DNA from: Kurthia senegalensis
Lineage (GTDB): Bacteria; Bacillota; Bacilli; Bacillales_A; Planococcaceae
Length of the DNA: 56,032 nt
Reading direction: 5' to 3'
Assembly: GCF_000285595.1 (NCBI RefSeq)
Contig: NZ_HE611066.1
Location: 28,167-84,198 of the forward strand
Below are positions 36,165-44,250 of this stretch, piece after piece (position 1 is the stretch's first letter; each line of letters begins with the position of its first letter). The position numbers and the translations under genes are program-made. The notes under the pieces were generated by a model. The model saw nothing but the letters and a program-made list of their open reading frames with translations, searched no databases and was not told the DNA's origin.

Positions 36165-36444
36165 CTTTTTTATTAAACCTCCTTAAAAGTCAATAGTTTT
36201 CATTATATCTTATTGTTCTTTAGTCTCATATCACACTAAAATTATAAATTTATATTTTTAATATAGTCATAAAGTAATGAAATGGTCATTTTTTATAAAA
36301 AATGAAAAAAAATCGTATTTCTTCTCATTTTTTTGTATTAATATTGGACTTATTCTTTTCAAATCGGACGTTTAATGTGTTGAACATTAGGCAATTTATG
36401 TAATAGAACACAGAAAGTTGTATAAAAATGTATGTTTTTACGAA
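36165..36444. other. AT-rich divergent region between adhesin and gntK
   Basis: No gene is seen. It must hold the adhesin promoter on the minus strand, but no clear -35/-10 pair stands out. Confidence 0.35.
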
Positions 36445-36458
36445 TGAAAACACTTTCA
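36445..36458. promoter_or_regulatory. Operator-like TGAAA-N4-TTTCA site upstream of gntK
   Basis: TGAAAACACTTTCA lies five bases before the -35. It is one mismatch from the CcpA cre consensus and also looks like a palindromic RpiR-type site. The related TGTAAGCACTTTCA is at the gntP promoter (42009-42022). Confidence 0.5.
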
Positions 36459-36462
36459 TAAT

Positions 36463-36491
36463 TTGCTTAAATTGAGTAGAATAGATATATA
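36463..36491 (+). promoter_or_regulatory. Probable gntK promoter
   Basis: TTGCTT and TATATA with a 17-base spacer, about 58 bases before the ATG. Confidence 0.55.
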
Positions 36492-36548
36492 TGAAAAATT
36501 ATTTCTTTTTTTGATTTTAATTGTGAAATATTTTTAGGAGTGAATTGT

Positions 36549-38087
36549 ATGAAAACCTATATAGGTGTTGATATTGGTACGACTTGTACGAAAGCTTTAT
36601 TATTTGATGAAAACGGAAAAGTATTAAATGATGCAAGCTTTGGCTACCCTTTATTGAGTCCAACGCCATCTGTGGCAGAACAAGATCCAGAGGAAATTTT
36701 TAAAGCCGTAGTGAAAACGTTAAAGAACGTAATCAATTTAAATAATTATGATGTTTCAAGTTTACAATTTGTTTCTTTCAGTGCAGCTATGCATAGCTTA
36801 ATCGCCATGGATGCACAAAATAATCCACTAACAAATAGCATTACTTGGGCTGATAGTCGCGCAACAAAATACGCAGAAAAAATTAAAAATGACTGGAATG
36901 GACAAGAGATTTACATGCGTACAGGTACGCCGATCCACCCGATGTCACCACTAAGCAAAATTACGTGGTTACGTCATGAAAAACCTGAAATTTTCAATGC
37001 AACGAAGAAATTTATCGGTATTAAAGAATATGTATTTTATAAACTATTCAATCAATATATCGTAGACCACTCCATTGCTTCTGCAACCGGTTTATTCAAT
37101 TTAAAAACGACTGACTGGGATGACGAAGCACTTGCAGTAGCAGGTATTCGTAAAGATCAATTAAGTGCATTAGCTCCGACGACAACGATCGTCACAAATA
37201 TTTTACCGAGCATGGCTGAAAAAATCGGCTTGCCGAAAGATATTCGTTTCGTAATCGGCGCAAATGATGGCGTACTTTCTAATCTTGGTGTCAATGCGAT
37301 TGACCCAGGTGTCGTTGCTGTAACAATTGGTACGAGTGGTGCGATTCGTACCGTCTCTGACAAACCAATTACTGATCCAAAAGGTCGTATTTTCTGTTAC
37401 GTCTTAACGGACAAACATTGGGTAATTGGCGGGCCTGTTAACAACGGGGGTATGACATTCCGCTGGGTACGTGATGAATTAGCTTCTTCAGAAGTCGAAA
37501 CAGCAAAACGTTTAGGTATAGATCCTTACGAAGTGCTAACGAAAATTGCTGAACGCGTCATGCCTGGTGCGGAAGGTTTACTATTCCACCCATACTTAGC
37601 TGGTGAACGTGCGCCACTTTGGAATGCGAATGCTCGCGGTTCATTTTTCGGCTTAGGCTTACATCATAAACGTGAGCATATGATTCGTGCCGTATTAGAA
37701 GGTGTCATTTTCAACTTATATACCGTTCTTCTTGCGCTTGAAGAATTAATCGGTATTCCACAAAAAATCCAAGCAACAGGCGGTTTCGCAAAATCAGAAC
37801 TGTGGCGTCAAATGATGGCTGATATTTTCAACCAACCGGTAACAGTTCCTGAAAGCTACGAAAGTTCTTGCTTAGGTGCCATTGTATTAGGTCGCTATGC
37901 GATTGGTGAAATTGAAGATTTCTCAATTGTTTCTGAATGGGTCGGTGGTACACATCACCATGAACCAATCGCTGAAAATACAAAAATCTACAATGAGTTA
38001 ACACCGATTTTCATTCGTCTATCTCGTATGTTTAATGAAGAGTACGGTTCAATCGTCGACTTCCAAAATAAATGGGTTAAAAAATAA
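36549..38087 (+). CDS. gntK: Gluconokinase (FGGY family)
   Basis: 512 residues from ATG 36549, eight bases after TTAGGAG; the GTG nine bases earlier overlaps that site. It phosphorylates gluconate to 6-phosphogluconate. The N-terminal FGGY domain begins YIGVDIGTTCTKALLFDENG (phosphate loop) and has the substrate segment ITWADSRATKYAE. The C-terminal domain has VAVTIGTSGAIRTV and the FGGY signature region ATGGFAKSELWRQMMADI. The length is typical of Bacillus GntK. Its partners are the 6-phosphogluconate dehydrogenase at 38740, RpiR regulator at 39732 and GntP at 40633. It has its own promoter and terminator. Confidence 0.93.
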   Translation: MKTYIGVDIGTTCTKALLFDENGKVLNDASFGYPLLSPTPSVAEQDPEEIFKAVVKTLKNVINLNNYDVSSLQFVSFSAAMHSLIAMDAQNNPLTNSITWADSRATKYAEKIKNDWNGQEIYMRTGTPIHPMSPLSKITWLRHEKPEIFNATKKFIGIKEYVFYKLFNQYIVDHSIASATGLFNLKTTDWDDEALAVAGIRKDQLSALAPTTTIVTNILPSMAEKIGLPKDIRFVIGANDGVLSNLGVNAIDPGVVAVTIGTSGAIRTVSDKPITDPKGRIFCYVLTDKHWVIGGPVNNGGMTFRWVRDELASSEVETAKRLGIDPYEVLTKIAERVMPGAEGLLFHPYLAGERAPLWNANARGSFFGLGLHHKREHMIRAVLEGVIFNLYTVLLALEELIGIPQKIQATGGFAKSELWRQMMADIFNQPVTVPESYESSCLGAIVLGRYAIGEIEDFSIVSEWVGGTHHHEPIAENTKIYNELTPIFIRLSRMFNEEYGSIVDFQNKWVKK

Positions 38088-38119
38088 TCGTTGTTGACTG
38101 TCTTACACAGTTAAATAAG

Positions 38120-38155
38120 AAAAGCCGTCGTGGTTTCAAATCCACGACGGCTTTT
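38120..38155 (+). terminator. Terminator of gntK
   Basis: AAAAGCCGTCGTGG pairs with CCACGACGGCTTTT (14 bp), followed by TT. Confidence 0.9.
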
Positions 38156-38188
38156 TTCATCTTTTCATACAAAATTTTAACAGAATTA

Positions 38189-38282
38189 GACGGATGCTTT
38201 CCTGTGGCATAGCTGAAGCCATCTCGCTCGTAAGCTCACTCCAGAGTCTTCAGCTCATGCTTTTCCACTAGGAGTCGCCGTC
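38189..38282. repeat. Small interspersed palindromic element of Bacillales type
   Basis: The 94-base segment starts GACGGATGCTTTCCTGTGG and ends CCACTAGGAGTCGCCGTC, so its ends form an imperfect inverted repeat. The CTTTCC...GGAGTCGCCG pattern matches a short repeat I recognise from many Bacillaceae genomes. Only one copy is in the window. Its function is unknown. Confidence 0.5.
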
Positions 38283-38386
38283 AAATTCTTGTTGAACTAC
38301 CTCTTTAAATAGTGTATTCGAGAAAGATGATCTCATATTGTCCGTTGATTCAAAAGGGAATATCGGAAGGAATCCAACTAAGGTAA

Positions 38387-38562
38387 ATTAAATATCTTAA
38401 CAATATCGTAGAGCGGGATCATCGCTTTATAAAAAAACGGATGCGCCGGATGCTTGGATTGAAGTCCCTACGAGCGGCCAAACGAATTATTGCAAGGATA
38501 GAGGCTATGCACATGATCAAAAAAAGGAATTCATGCAGCAACGGTTTAGATTAGTTGCTTAA
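38387..38562 (+). pseudogene. IS6-family transposase C-terminal relic
   Basis: The frame reads KYLNNIVERDHRFIKKRMRR, then LGLKSLRAAKRIIARIEAMHMIKK, which is the conserved end of IS6/IS240/IS257 DDE transposases (KYLNNIxEQDHRxIKxR, GIExxHxxxK). There is a stop just upstream and probably a one-base shift before the final LVA. No terminal inverted repeats are visible. It is inactive. Confidence 0.75.
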
Positions 38563-38655
38563 GACCCTATGTCACTAGAAATCATTTTACAGACGCGTAT
38601 CATTTCTTTCATGCACTCATACTAATTTGATCTCAATTTTTTTCTCTACTTATTC

Positions 38656-38694
38656 AAAAAGAGTCGCCAGATATTAATCATGGCGACTCTTTTT
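38656..38694 (-). terminator. Terminator of the 6-phosphogluconate dehydrogenase gene
   Basis: AAAAAGAGTCGCCA pairs with TGGCGACTCTTTTT (14 bp), with a T-run on either strand. Confidence 0.85.
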
Positions 38695-38739
38695 ATTAGA
38701 CGAGCGTTTTATCCACGTCTATTTCTTCATTATATGCAA

Positions 38740-39636
38740 TTATTTTTTAACGACTACGTGTCCACCAAATTCGTTACGTAATGCAGCAACGACTTTACCA
38801 GTGAATGTATCGTCTTCTTGAGAACGGTAACGCATCATTAAAGCTAATGTTGTTACAGGAACTGGCGCTTGTAATTCAAGAGCTGTTTCTACTGTCCATT
38901 TACCTTCACCAGAAGAGTTCATTACACCACGGATTCCGTCAAGATTAGCATCTTTAGAGAAAGCGTTTTGTGTTAATTCCATTAACCAAGAACGAATAAC
39001 TGAACCATTATTCCATACTTGTGCTACTTGTTCGTAATTGAAATCGAATGGGCTCTTCTCTAATACTTCGAAACCTTCAGCGATTGATTGCATCATACCG
39101 TATTCGATTCCGTTATGAATCATTTTTAAGAAGTGACCGCTACCCGCTTTACCAGCGTATACGTAACCATTTTCAACACAAATGTCTTGGATGAATGGTT
39201 GGATGTGGCTGAATGCTTCTTCGTCGCCACCGATCATCATGCACGCACCGTTTAATGCGCCTTCTGTACCGCCGCTTGTACCAACGTCCATGAAGTGAAT
39301 GCCTTGTTCTTTTAATTCTGCTGCGAAGCGAGTTGATTCTTTGTAGTGAGAGTTCCCACCATCGATTAAAATATCGCCTGCTTCCAGTAAAGGTGCAACT
39401 TGTGCAACAGTTGCTTTCGTAATATCACCTGCTGGAACCATTAACCATACGACACGTGGTTTTGGTAATGCATTGATTACTTCTTCGATTGATGTGAAAG
39501 CTTTACCACCTTGTGTGTTAAAGTTTGCTACAGCGTCTGCATTAATATCGAATGCATTTACACCGTGATTGTGTTTTAATAAATTCAAACCTAAGTTAAA
39601 GCCCATTTTTCCTAATCCGATTAAACCAATTTCCAT
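38740..39636 (-). CDS. gnd: 6-phosphogluconate dehydrogenase, short decarboxylating type (GntZ/YqeC-like)
   Basis: 298 residues, the short form (~300 versus ~470 for classical Gnd). An N-terminal Rossmann domain has EIGLIGLGKMGFNLGLNLLKH, and the substrate motif ILIDGGNSHYKES is followed by the catalytic MDVGTSGGTEGALNG. KMIHNGIEYGMMQSIAEG contains the catalytic Lys and substrate-binding residues. It converts 6-phosphogluconate to ribulose 5-phosphate and CO2. It lies next to the divergent RpiR regulator, with gntK and gntP nearby. An AGTAGGAATT site precedes the ATG. Confidence 0.92.
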   Translation of the reverse strand: MEIGLIGLGKMGFNLGLNLLKHNHGVNAFDINADAVANFNTQGGKAFTSIEEVINALPKPRVVWLMVPAGDITKATVAQVAPLLEAGDILIDGGNSHYKESTRFAAELKEQGIHFMDVGTSGGTEGALNGACMMIGGDEEAFSHIQPFIQDICVENGYVYAGKAGSGHFLKMIHNGIEYGMMQSIAEGFEVLEKSPFDFNYEQVAQVWNNGSVIRSWLMELTQNAFSKDANLDGIRGVMNSSGEGKWTVETALELQAPVPVTTLALMMRYRSQEDDTFTGKVVAALRNEFGGHVVVKK

Positions 39637-39731
39637 TTTAATTCCTACTTTCTTTTGTGGGTTGTCATCTTCGTTCTTACGCCGAAAATGTTATACTATA
39701 CTTAACAATTCAAACTAAAGGAGTCTCATTT

Positions 39732-40577
39732 ATGCCCCAATCTACTATGAGAACAATCCAATCAAACTATTCTCGTCTTAGCGAAAAAGAAAAGCTGATT
39801 GCAGATTATGTTTTAGAAAATCCAAAGAAAATTATTCATGCGACAATCAGTGAAATTGCAAGTGAATTACAAATTGCAGATGCGACAGTCTTCCGTTTTT
39901 GTAAACGGATTGGCTTCGGTGGATTCCAAGAAATGAAAATCTCACTTGCCGCTGATATTACGAAACCTGCACCACCTATTTATGATGAAATCAATGAAGA
40001 TGATGATGCACATACCGTGACAACTAAAATCTTTAAGTCAAACATTCAAACGTTAGAAAACACAATATCACTCGTAAAAGCACGTGATATGGAAGCGGCA
40101 GTTGACCTGTTATGTGAAGCCGAAAATATTTACTTCTTCGGTACAGGCGGATCCGCTGTCATCGCAATGGATGCTTACCATAAATTTATGAGAACGGGTG
40201 CCAAATGTTTCGCTTTCATTGACTCCCACTTCCAACTGATGGCTGCTTCTCAAATGACAAAGCGTGACGTCGCCATCCTCATTTCTCATTCTGGTTCAAA
40301 CCGTGACACACTCAATATTTTAAAGACGGCTGAAGAATCGGGCGCTCAATCTATTGCGATTACGGCTTTTCCAAAATCACCAATCGGACAACGCTCAACG
40401 ATTACGTTGTTGACGACTTCTGAAGAAACGGAATACCGTTCAGAAGCACTCTCGTCACGTATTGCACAACTAAGCCTTATTGATGCATTGTTCGTCAATG
40501 TGATGATCAAACATAAAGATTCTAGTCAAGACGCGCTCGATCACTTACGAAAAGCGATTGCAAAAACGCGAACATAA
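39732..40577 (+). CDS. RpiR family regulator, probable gluconate regulator
   Basis: 281 residues from ATG 39732, preceded by AAAGGAGT. The N-terminal helix-turn-helix (YSRLSEKEKLIADYVLENPKKI, then SEIASELQIADATVFRFCKRIG) is of RpiR/HTH_6 type. A C-terminal SIS sugar-phosphate-binding domain follows (NIYFFGTGGSAVIAMDAYHKFMR, VAILISHSGSNRDTLNIL). RpiR proteins sense phosphosugars, so 6-phosphogluconate is the likely ligand. It is divergent from the dehydrogenase gene. Its operator is not proven; the TGAAA-N4-TTTCA-like sites at gntK and gntP are candidates. Confidence 0.88.
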   Translation: MPQSTMRTIQSNYSRLSEKEKLIADYVLENPKKIIHATISEIASELQIADATVFRFCKRIGFGGFQEMKISLAADITKPAPPIYDEINEDDDAHTVTTKIFKSNIQTLENTISLVKARDMEAAVDLLCEAENIYFFGTGGSAVIAMDAYHKFMRTGAKCFAFIDSHFQLMAASQMTKRDVAILISHSGSNRDTLNILKTAEESGAQSIAITAFPKSPIGQRSTITLLTTSEETEYRSEALSSRIAQLSLIDALFVNVMIKHKDSSQDALDHLRKAIAKTRT

Positions 40578-40593
40578 TGTAAAAACAGCAGAG

Positions 40594-40619
40594 GGCTGTC
40601 CAATACATATTGGGCAGCC
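40594..40619. terminator. Terminator between rpiR-type gene and gntP
   Basis: GGCTGTCCAAT pairs with ATTGGGCAGCC (one G-U). It lies between two convergent genes. Confidence 0.7.
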
Positions 40620-40632
40620 TTCTTTCTATTGA

Positions 40633-41979
40633 TTATAAAAATGCATTTAAAATTAAAGCGAAAGCGAAGGCAGTGAATGATAAAATTGTTTCCAATGCTG
40701 TCCACGTTTTAAATGTTTCTTTAATAGATAAGCCTAAATATTCTTTAACCATCCAGAAACCTGCATCGTTGACGTGAGAGAACATTAATGAACCTGCACC
40801 TGTTACGATTACGAGTAACTCAAGGTTAACACCACTCATTGTTTCAACGATTGGCGCAATAATACCTGCTGCTGTCGTTAAAGCAACGGTTGCTGAACCC
40901 GTTGCGACACGAATTAAACCTGCAATGAAGAATGCAAGGATTAACGGTGATAGTGACATATTTTGTGCCATATCCCCGATCATCGTACCAACACCTGAAT
41001 CGATTAAAATTTGTTTGAAGCCTGAACCTGCACCAACGATTAATGCAATTGAACCGACTGGTAATAAACATTCTTCCACAAATTTTTTGATTGTTTTACG
41101 GCTACGTCCACGCATATAACCGAGTACGTATGTTGCGTAAAATACACCGATTAGTAACGCAATTAATGGAGAACCGATAAACGTTAATACTTCTTGGCCT
41201 GTTACATTTTTCGTAATTTGTTTTGCTAGTGTTCCTAAAACCATTAAAAGAACGGGTAATAAGATGGCGAAGAATGAAACGAATACGCTCGGTGTTGTAA
41301 TAACGGGCGCATCATCTTCAAATTTTTCATTTGAAGCGTGTAATAATTCTGGCTCGCCTTCAGGTTTCACACGTTTTGCAACCCATTTTGCAAATAGTGG
41401 ACCACCAATAATACCAGAAGGAACCGCGATAATTAATGAATAAATTAATACTTGTCCTAAGTCAGCTCCATAAATTTGGATTGCTGTTACTGCACCTGGA
41501 TGTGGAGGTACTAGTCCATGAACGATTGATAAACCGGCAATTGCTGGTAAACCAATAAGTAAAATGTTTTTCTTCGTAGATTGTTGGATTGAAATAATTA
41601 ATGGTAATAAAATTAAAATACCGACTTCGAAGAATACCGGAATACCGATAATGAAACCTGATGCAAACATCGCCCACGGTAATTTTTTCTCACCGAATAC
41701 TTTAATGAAGAAGTTAGCGATTTGAAGACCTGCGCCAGATTCTGCTAATAATTTACCTAAAATAGTACCTAAAGCTAAAATACCGACTAAGTGACCTAAC
41801 TGGCCGCCTACCCCTGTCTCATAAGCACCGACGATTTTTGTGAAATTCATACCTGAAAAAATTGCTAAAAATAAACTTGCCATTAGTAAACTAATAAATG
41901 CATGCCACTTGAATACCGAAACACCAACGACAACTAAAGCAATCGACAAGATCGTAATGATAAGTAGATAGATGTCCAT
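40633..41979 (-). CDS. gntP: GntP family gluconate permease
   Basis: 448 residues with about twelve to fourteen membrane helices. GntP signatures are visible: KWHAFISLLMASLFLAI, the GxxLGHLVGILALGTILGKLLAESGAG region, GLSIVHGLVPPHPGAV and ASGFIIGIPVFFEVG. It is a proton-linked gluconate importer in the plasma membrane, feeding gntK. A GGAGGTG site precedes the ATG. It has its own promoter with an operator-like site just downstream of the -10. Confidence 0.92.
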   Translation of the reverse strand: MDIYLLIITILSIALVVVGVSVFKWHAFISLLMASLFLAIFSGMNFTKIVGAYETGVGGQLGHLVGILALGTILGKLLAESGAGLQIANFFIKVFGEKKLPWAMFASGFIIGIPVFFEVGILILLPLIISIQQSTKKNILLIGLPAIAGLSIVHGLVPPHPGAVTAIQIYGADLGQVLIYSLIIAVPSGIIGGPLFAKWVAKRVKPEGEPELLHASNEKFEDDAPVITTPSVFVSFFAILLPVLLMVLGTLAKQITKNVTGQEVLTFIGSPLIALLIGVFYATYVLGYMRGRSRKTIKKFVEECLLPVGSIALIVGAGSGFKQILIDSGVGTMIGDMAQNMSLSPLILAFFIAGLIRVATGSATVALTTAAGIIAPIVETMSGVNLELLVIVTGAGSLMFSHVNDAGFWMVKEYLGLSIKETFKTWTALETILSFTAFAFALILNAFL

Positions 41980-42008
41980 TACTACACCTCCATATTTATT
42001 TTGAAAAT

Positions 42009-42022
42009 TGTAAGCACTTTCA
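42009..42022. promoter_or_regulatory. Operator-like (cre/RpiR-type) site at the gntP promoter
   Basis: TGTAAGCACTTTCA lies eight bases downstream of the -10 on the gntP strand, a roadblock or repressor position. It shares ACTTTCAT with the gntK site. Confidence 0.5.
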
Positions 42023-42030
42023 TTACATCT

Positions 42031-42059
42031 ATTATATGAATTATTTTTTCTTTACACAA
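42031..42059 (-). promoter_or_regulatory. gntP promoter
   Basis: On the minus strand: TTGTGT (42054-42059), 17-base spacer, TATAAT (42031-42036). Confidence 0.75.
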
Positions 42060-42098
42060 CCCCTTTTGTGAAATATTTTTTCTATATAAAAAATAAAA

Positions 42099-42122
42099 AG
42101 AGCCGACAAATGCGCCGGCTCT
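42099..42122. terminator. Hairpin between gntP promoter and the small ORF
   Basis: AGAGCCG pairs with CGGCTCT across a ten-base loop. On the minus strand a T-rich stretch follows, so it may end transcription coming from 42336. Confidence 0.5.
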
Positions 42123-42150
42123 CGTGAATCATCTAATGATGCAATAAAAA

Positions 42151-42336
42151 TTAAACATCTTTAAATAAATCTTGTTGCGTCAATCTTTTTTCATGTTTCT
42201 TGAAAAGCTTACACAAATATACGTGGTGGTTAAGTCCCGCAACTTGTGTGAATCGTTCTAAACTCGAGATTTGAGTACAGTCTCGACTTGCGCTAGTATT
42301 TCTTACGAACAAAAATTGAAAATCTTTGTCTTGCAC
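42151..42336 (-). other. Short unknown ORF, possible gene relic
   Basis: An open frame of 61 residues from GTG (VQDKDFQFLFVRNTSASRD). The open frame extends about 25 codons upstream without a start (RFIYINTGNDISNND). I recognise no family and see no clear ribosome binding site. It could be the tail of a deleted gene. Confidence 0.25.
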
Positions 42337-42434
42337 AAACGCGATTGCATCATTATTACTTATATCGTTCCCCGTATTTATATAAATAAACCTTTTTTTG
42401 AAAGATAATTTATTTTTTTATTTTGAACGCAATA

Positions 42435-42452
42435 TGTGAAATATTCTTCACA
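42435..42452. promoter_or_regulatory. Palindrome upstream of the copCD promoter
   Basis: TGTGAAATATTCTTCACA is an 18-base inverted repeat (6-bp arms) ending 17 bases before the -35. It does not match CsoR or CopY operators; the regulator is unknown. Confidence 0.45.
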
Positions 42453-42469
42453 ACTTAATCATACTTTTC

Positions 42470-42497
42470 TTGTACAATAGATAGTGGATTATATAGT
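42470..42497 (+). promoter_or_regulatory. Probable copCD promoter
   Basis: TTGTAC and TATAGT with a 16-base spacer, 24 bases before the ATG. Confidence 0.5.
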
Positions 42498-42521
42498 CAT
42501 TAAAGGAGTCGATTAGTTATT

Positions 42522-43073
42522 ATGAAACGTTTTATTTCTGCTGCTGCACTCGCAGCTTTGTTAACTACAATGGGAACACCTGCTTTTGCACACTCTGAAA
42601 TGAGTAGCTCATCACCGAAAGACGGCGAAACGGTGACGACACAACTCGATGAGATTTCTTTATCTTTTGCAGGGAAAATTGAAAAAGGTAGTTCAATAGA
42701 AGTTACTGAAAAAGATGGAAAGAAAGTAGCCATCGAAAAAATCGATATTAACAAAGAAAAATTAACGGCGACTTTTGAAGAACCGCTAGAAAATAATGAA
42801 TATACCGTCGATTGGGACGTTATTAGTGGAGACGGACATCCATTAGAAGGTAATTATAGCTTCACCGTTAATGCACCAGAAGAAGTGAAAACGACGACAG
42901 AAGAAAAAACAGCAGAGAAACAAACTGAAAAACAAGAACAAGTAAAAGAAACGCCAAAGAAAGACACTAGTGAAGACGTAACAAGTCCTTCAACGGGCAT
43001 GTTGATTAGCGTATTCGGTGGGATTATTATTTTGATTGCTGCCGGCATGTTCTTCCTATTTAGGAAAAAATAA
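42522..43073 (+). CDS. CopC-domain copper-binding surface protein
   Basis: 183 residues. Signal peptide MKRFISAAALAALLTTMGTPAFA is followed directly by His in HSEMSSSSPKDGE. A CopC beta domain ends with VISGDGHPLEGNYSFTV; the first His and the Asp-Gly-His are the usual Cu(II) ligands. A Lys/Glu/Thr-rich linker, SPSTG, a membrane helix (ISVFGGIIILIAAGMFFLF) and RKK finish the protein, so it is anchored outside the membrane. SPSTG fits a non-LPxTG sortase motif. It probably binds copper and passes it to CopD, whose start overlaps the stop by one base. AAAGGAG precedes the ATG. Confidence 0.87.
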   Translation: MKRFISAAALAALLTTMGTPAFAHSEMSSSSPKDGETVTTQLDEISLSFAGKIEKGSSIEVTEKDGKKVAIEKIDINKEKLTATFEEPLENNEYTVDWDVISGDGHPLEGNYSFTVNAPEEVKTTTEEKTAEKQTEKQEQVKETPKKDTSEDVTSPSTGMLISVFGGIIILIAAGMFFLFRKK

Positions 43074-44140
43074 TGCTCGCCTTTTCACAAGCTATTTTAT
43101 ACGTCTGTTTAATGTTTTTAATGGGAACTTTTATTTTAAAAAGCGTTCCCACATCTGCTCGTCCTGACATAGCTGTTCCGAAAAAAGCGTTACTCATTGC
43201 AGCAATCTTATTGCCCATCGCTGCTTTCATACCAGTCTTCGATGTCATCATTCATTTAGAAAATCGCCTCGGTTTTTGGCAAGCATCGATGCTAACAATC
43301 ACATCGACGACAGTTGGACTTTCATGGATTGCGACAGTTGCCTTTTCAGTCATGCTCATTTTAGTCATAGCGAAAGGGAATTTCCCTCGTTATAGCATAC
43401 TCATTTTGACATTGATTATCGCAACACTGGCATGGTCAAGGCACACAGCTTCTATCCAATTTACAACGGGAATTATTAACGACTTCATTCATACACTCGC
43501 TATGTCTGCTTGGGTCGGCACTTTGTTTGTCGTTAGTTTCTTCTCAAAAAATGATAAAAATTGGCTCGCTTTCTTAAAATGGTTTACGATTTTAGCAGCC
43601 GTTTGTTTATTCGTCATTATGATTAGTGGTTTATTACTAATGGGCGTTCTGATCCCCGGTTATGTCGCTTCTTGGATTACTTCATACGGTCAAGGGTTAT
43701 TTATTAAACATCTCTTCTTAATTCCAATTGTCTTTTTAGCGTTCGCCAACAGTGTGATCGGTCGATTTTTACTTAAGAGAGATTATATATTCAACCCATT
43801 CCCTTGGGTACGTGCTGAAAGTATTTTCTTAATTTGTATTTTAATTGTGACAGCTATTTTCACACAGCAACAACCGCCTATCCATGAATTAACAGATTCT
43901 ATGATTTCGCCTGTTTTTGAATGGCTTCACGGAGGTATTTCTGTTGGAGGAGACACGATATTAAGCTTTGCCTTTTCTGGTGCTGCTGTCGGATTTTTAT
44001 CTCTTGCAACAGTTGCCATTTGTGTATTCTTAATGTCATTCTTAATTCGCAAAATACCTGTCTATGCCACAACACTAATTGGGTTCGTCATCGTGATCAG
44101 CGTTTACTTATTCGTTATGAAAAGTGTCGTTTTACTTTAA
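43073..44140 (+). CDS. CopD-family copper transport membrane protein
   Basis: 355 residues with about eight to nine membrane helices. The CopD core lies around FTTGIINDFIHTLAMSAWVGTLFVVSFF and GLFIKHLFLIPIVFLAFANSVIGRFLL, with His residues in helices as in YcnJ/CopD. The gene overlaps copC by one base (TAATG), so translation is coupled. In Bacillus the two domains are fused in YcnJ; here they are separate. The likely role is copper import or handling at the plasma membrane. Confidence 0.87.
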   Translation: MLAFSQAILYVCLMFLMGTFILKSVPTSARPDIAVPKKALLIAAILLPIAAFIPVFDVIIHLENRLGFWQASMLTITSTTVGLSWIATVAFSVMLILVIAKGNFPRYSILILTLIIATLAWSRHTASIQFTTGIINDFIHTLAMSAWVGTLFVVSFFSKNDKNWLAFLKWFTILAAVCLFVIMISGLLLMGVLIPGYVASWITSYGQGLFIKHLFLIPIVFLAFANSVIGRFLLKRDYIFNPFPWVRAESIFLICILIVTAIFTQQQPPIHELTDSMISPVFEWLHGGISVGGDTILSFAFSGAAVGFLSLATVAICVFLMSFLIRKIPVYATTLIGFVIVISVYLFVMKSVVLL

Positions 44141-44153
44141 AATATAGCCAATA

Positions 44154-44191
44154 AAAAAGAGTAGCATCTGAAACGAGATGCTACTCTTTTT
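44154..44191 (+). terminator. Terminator of the copCD operon
   Basis: AAAAAGAGTAGCATCT pairs with AGATGCTACTCTTTTT (16 bp, six-base loop). Confidence 0.9.
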
Positions 44192-44210
44192 GTATGTATG
44201 CGTGAAAAAA

Positions 44211-44238
44211 AGACTGAAACTTATTACTACTCCAGCCT
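44211..44238 (-). terminator. Weak terminator for the minus-strand gene at 44251
   Basis: On the minus strand AGGCTG pairs with CAGTCT (one G-U), followed by TTTTTTT. Confidence 0.5.
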
Positions 44239-44250
44239 TTTTTATGCTAA

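Noticed and set aside
42435-42452. Rex or CRP/FNR binding site
   Set aside because: Rex needs TGTGAA-N4-TTCACA and CRP/FNR TGTGA-N6-TCACA; the spacing here is two bases longer in both comparisons.
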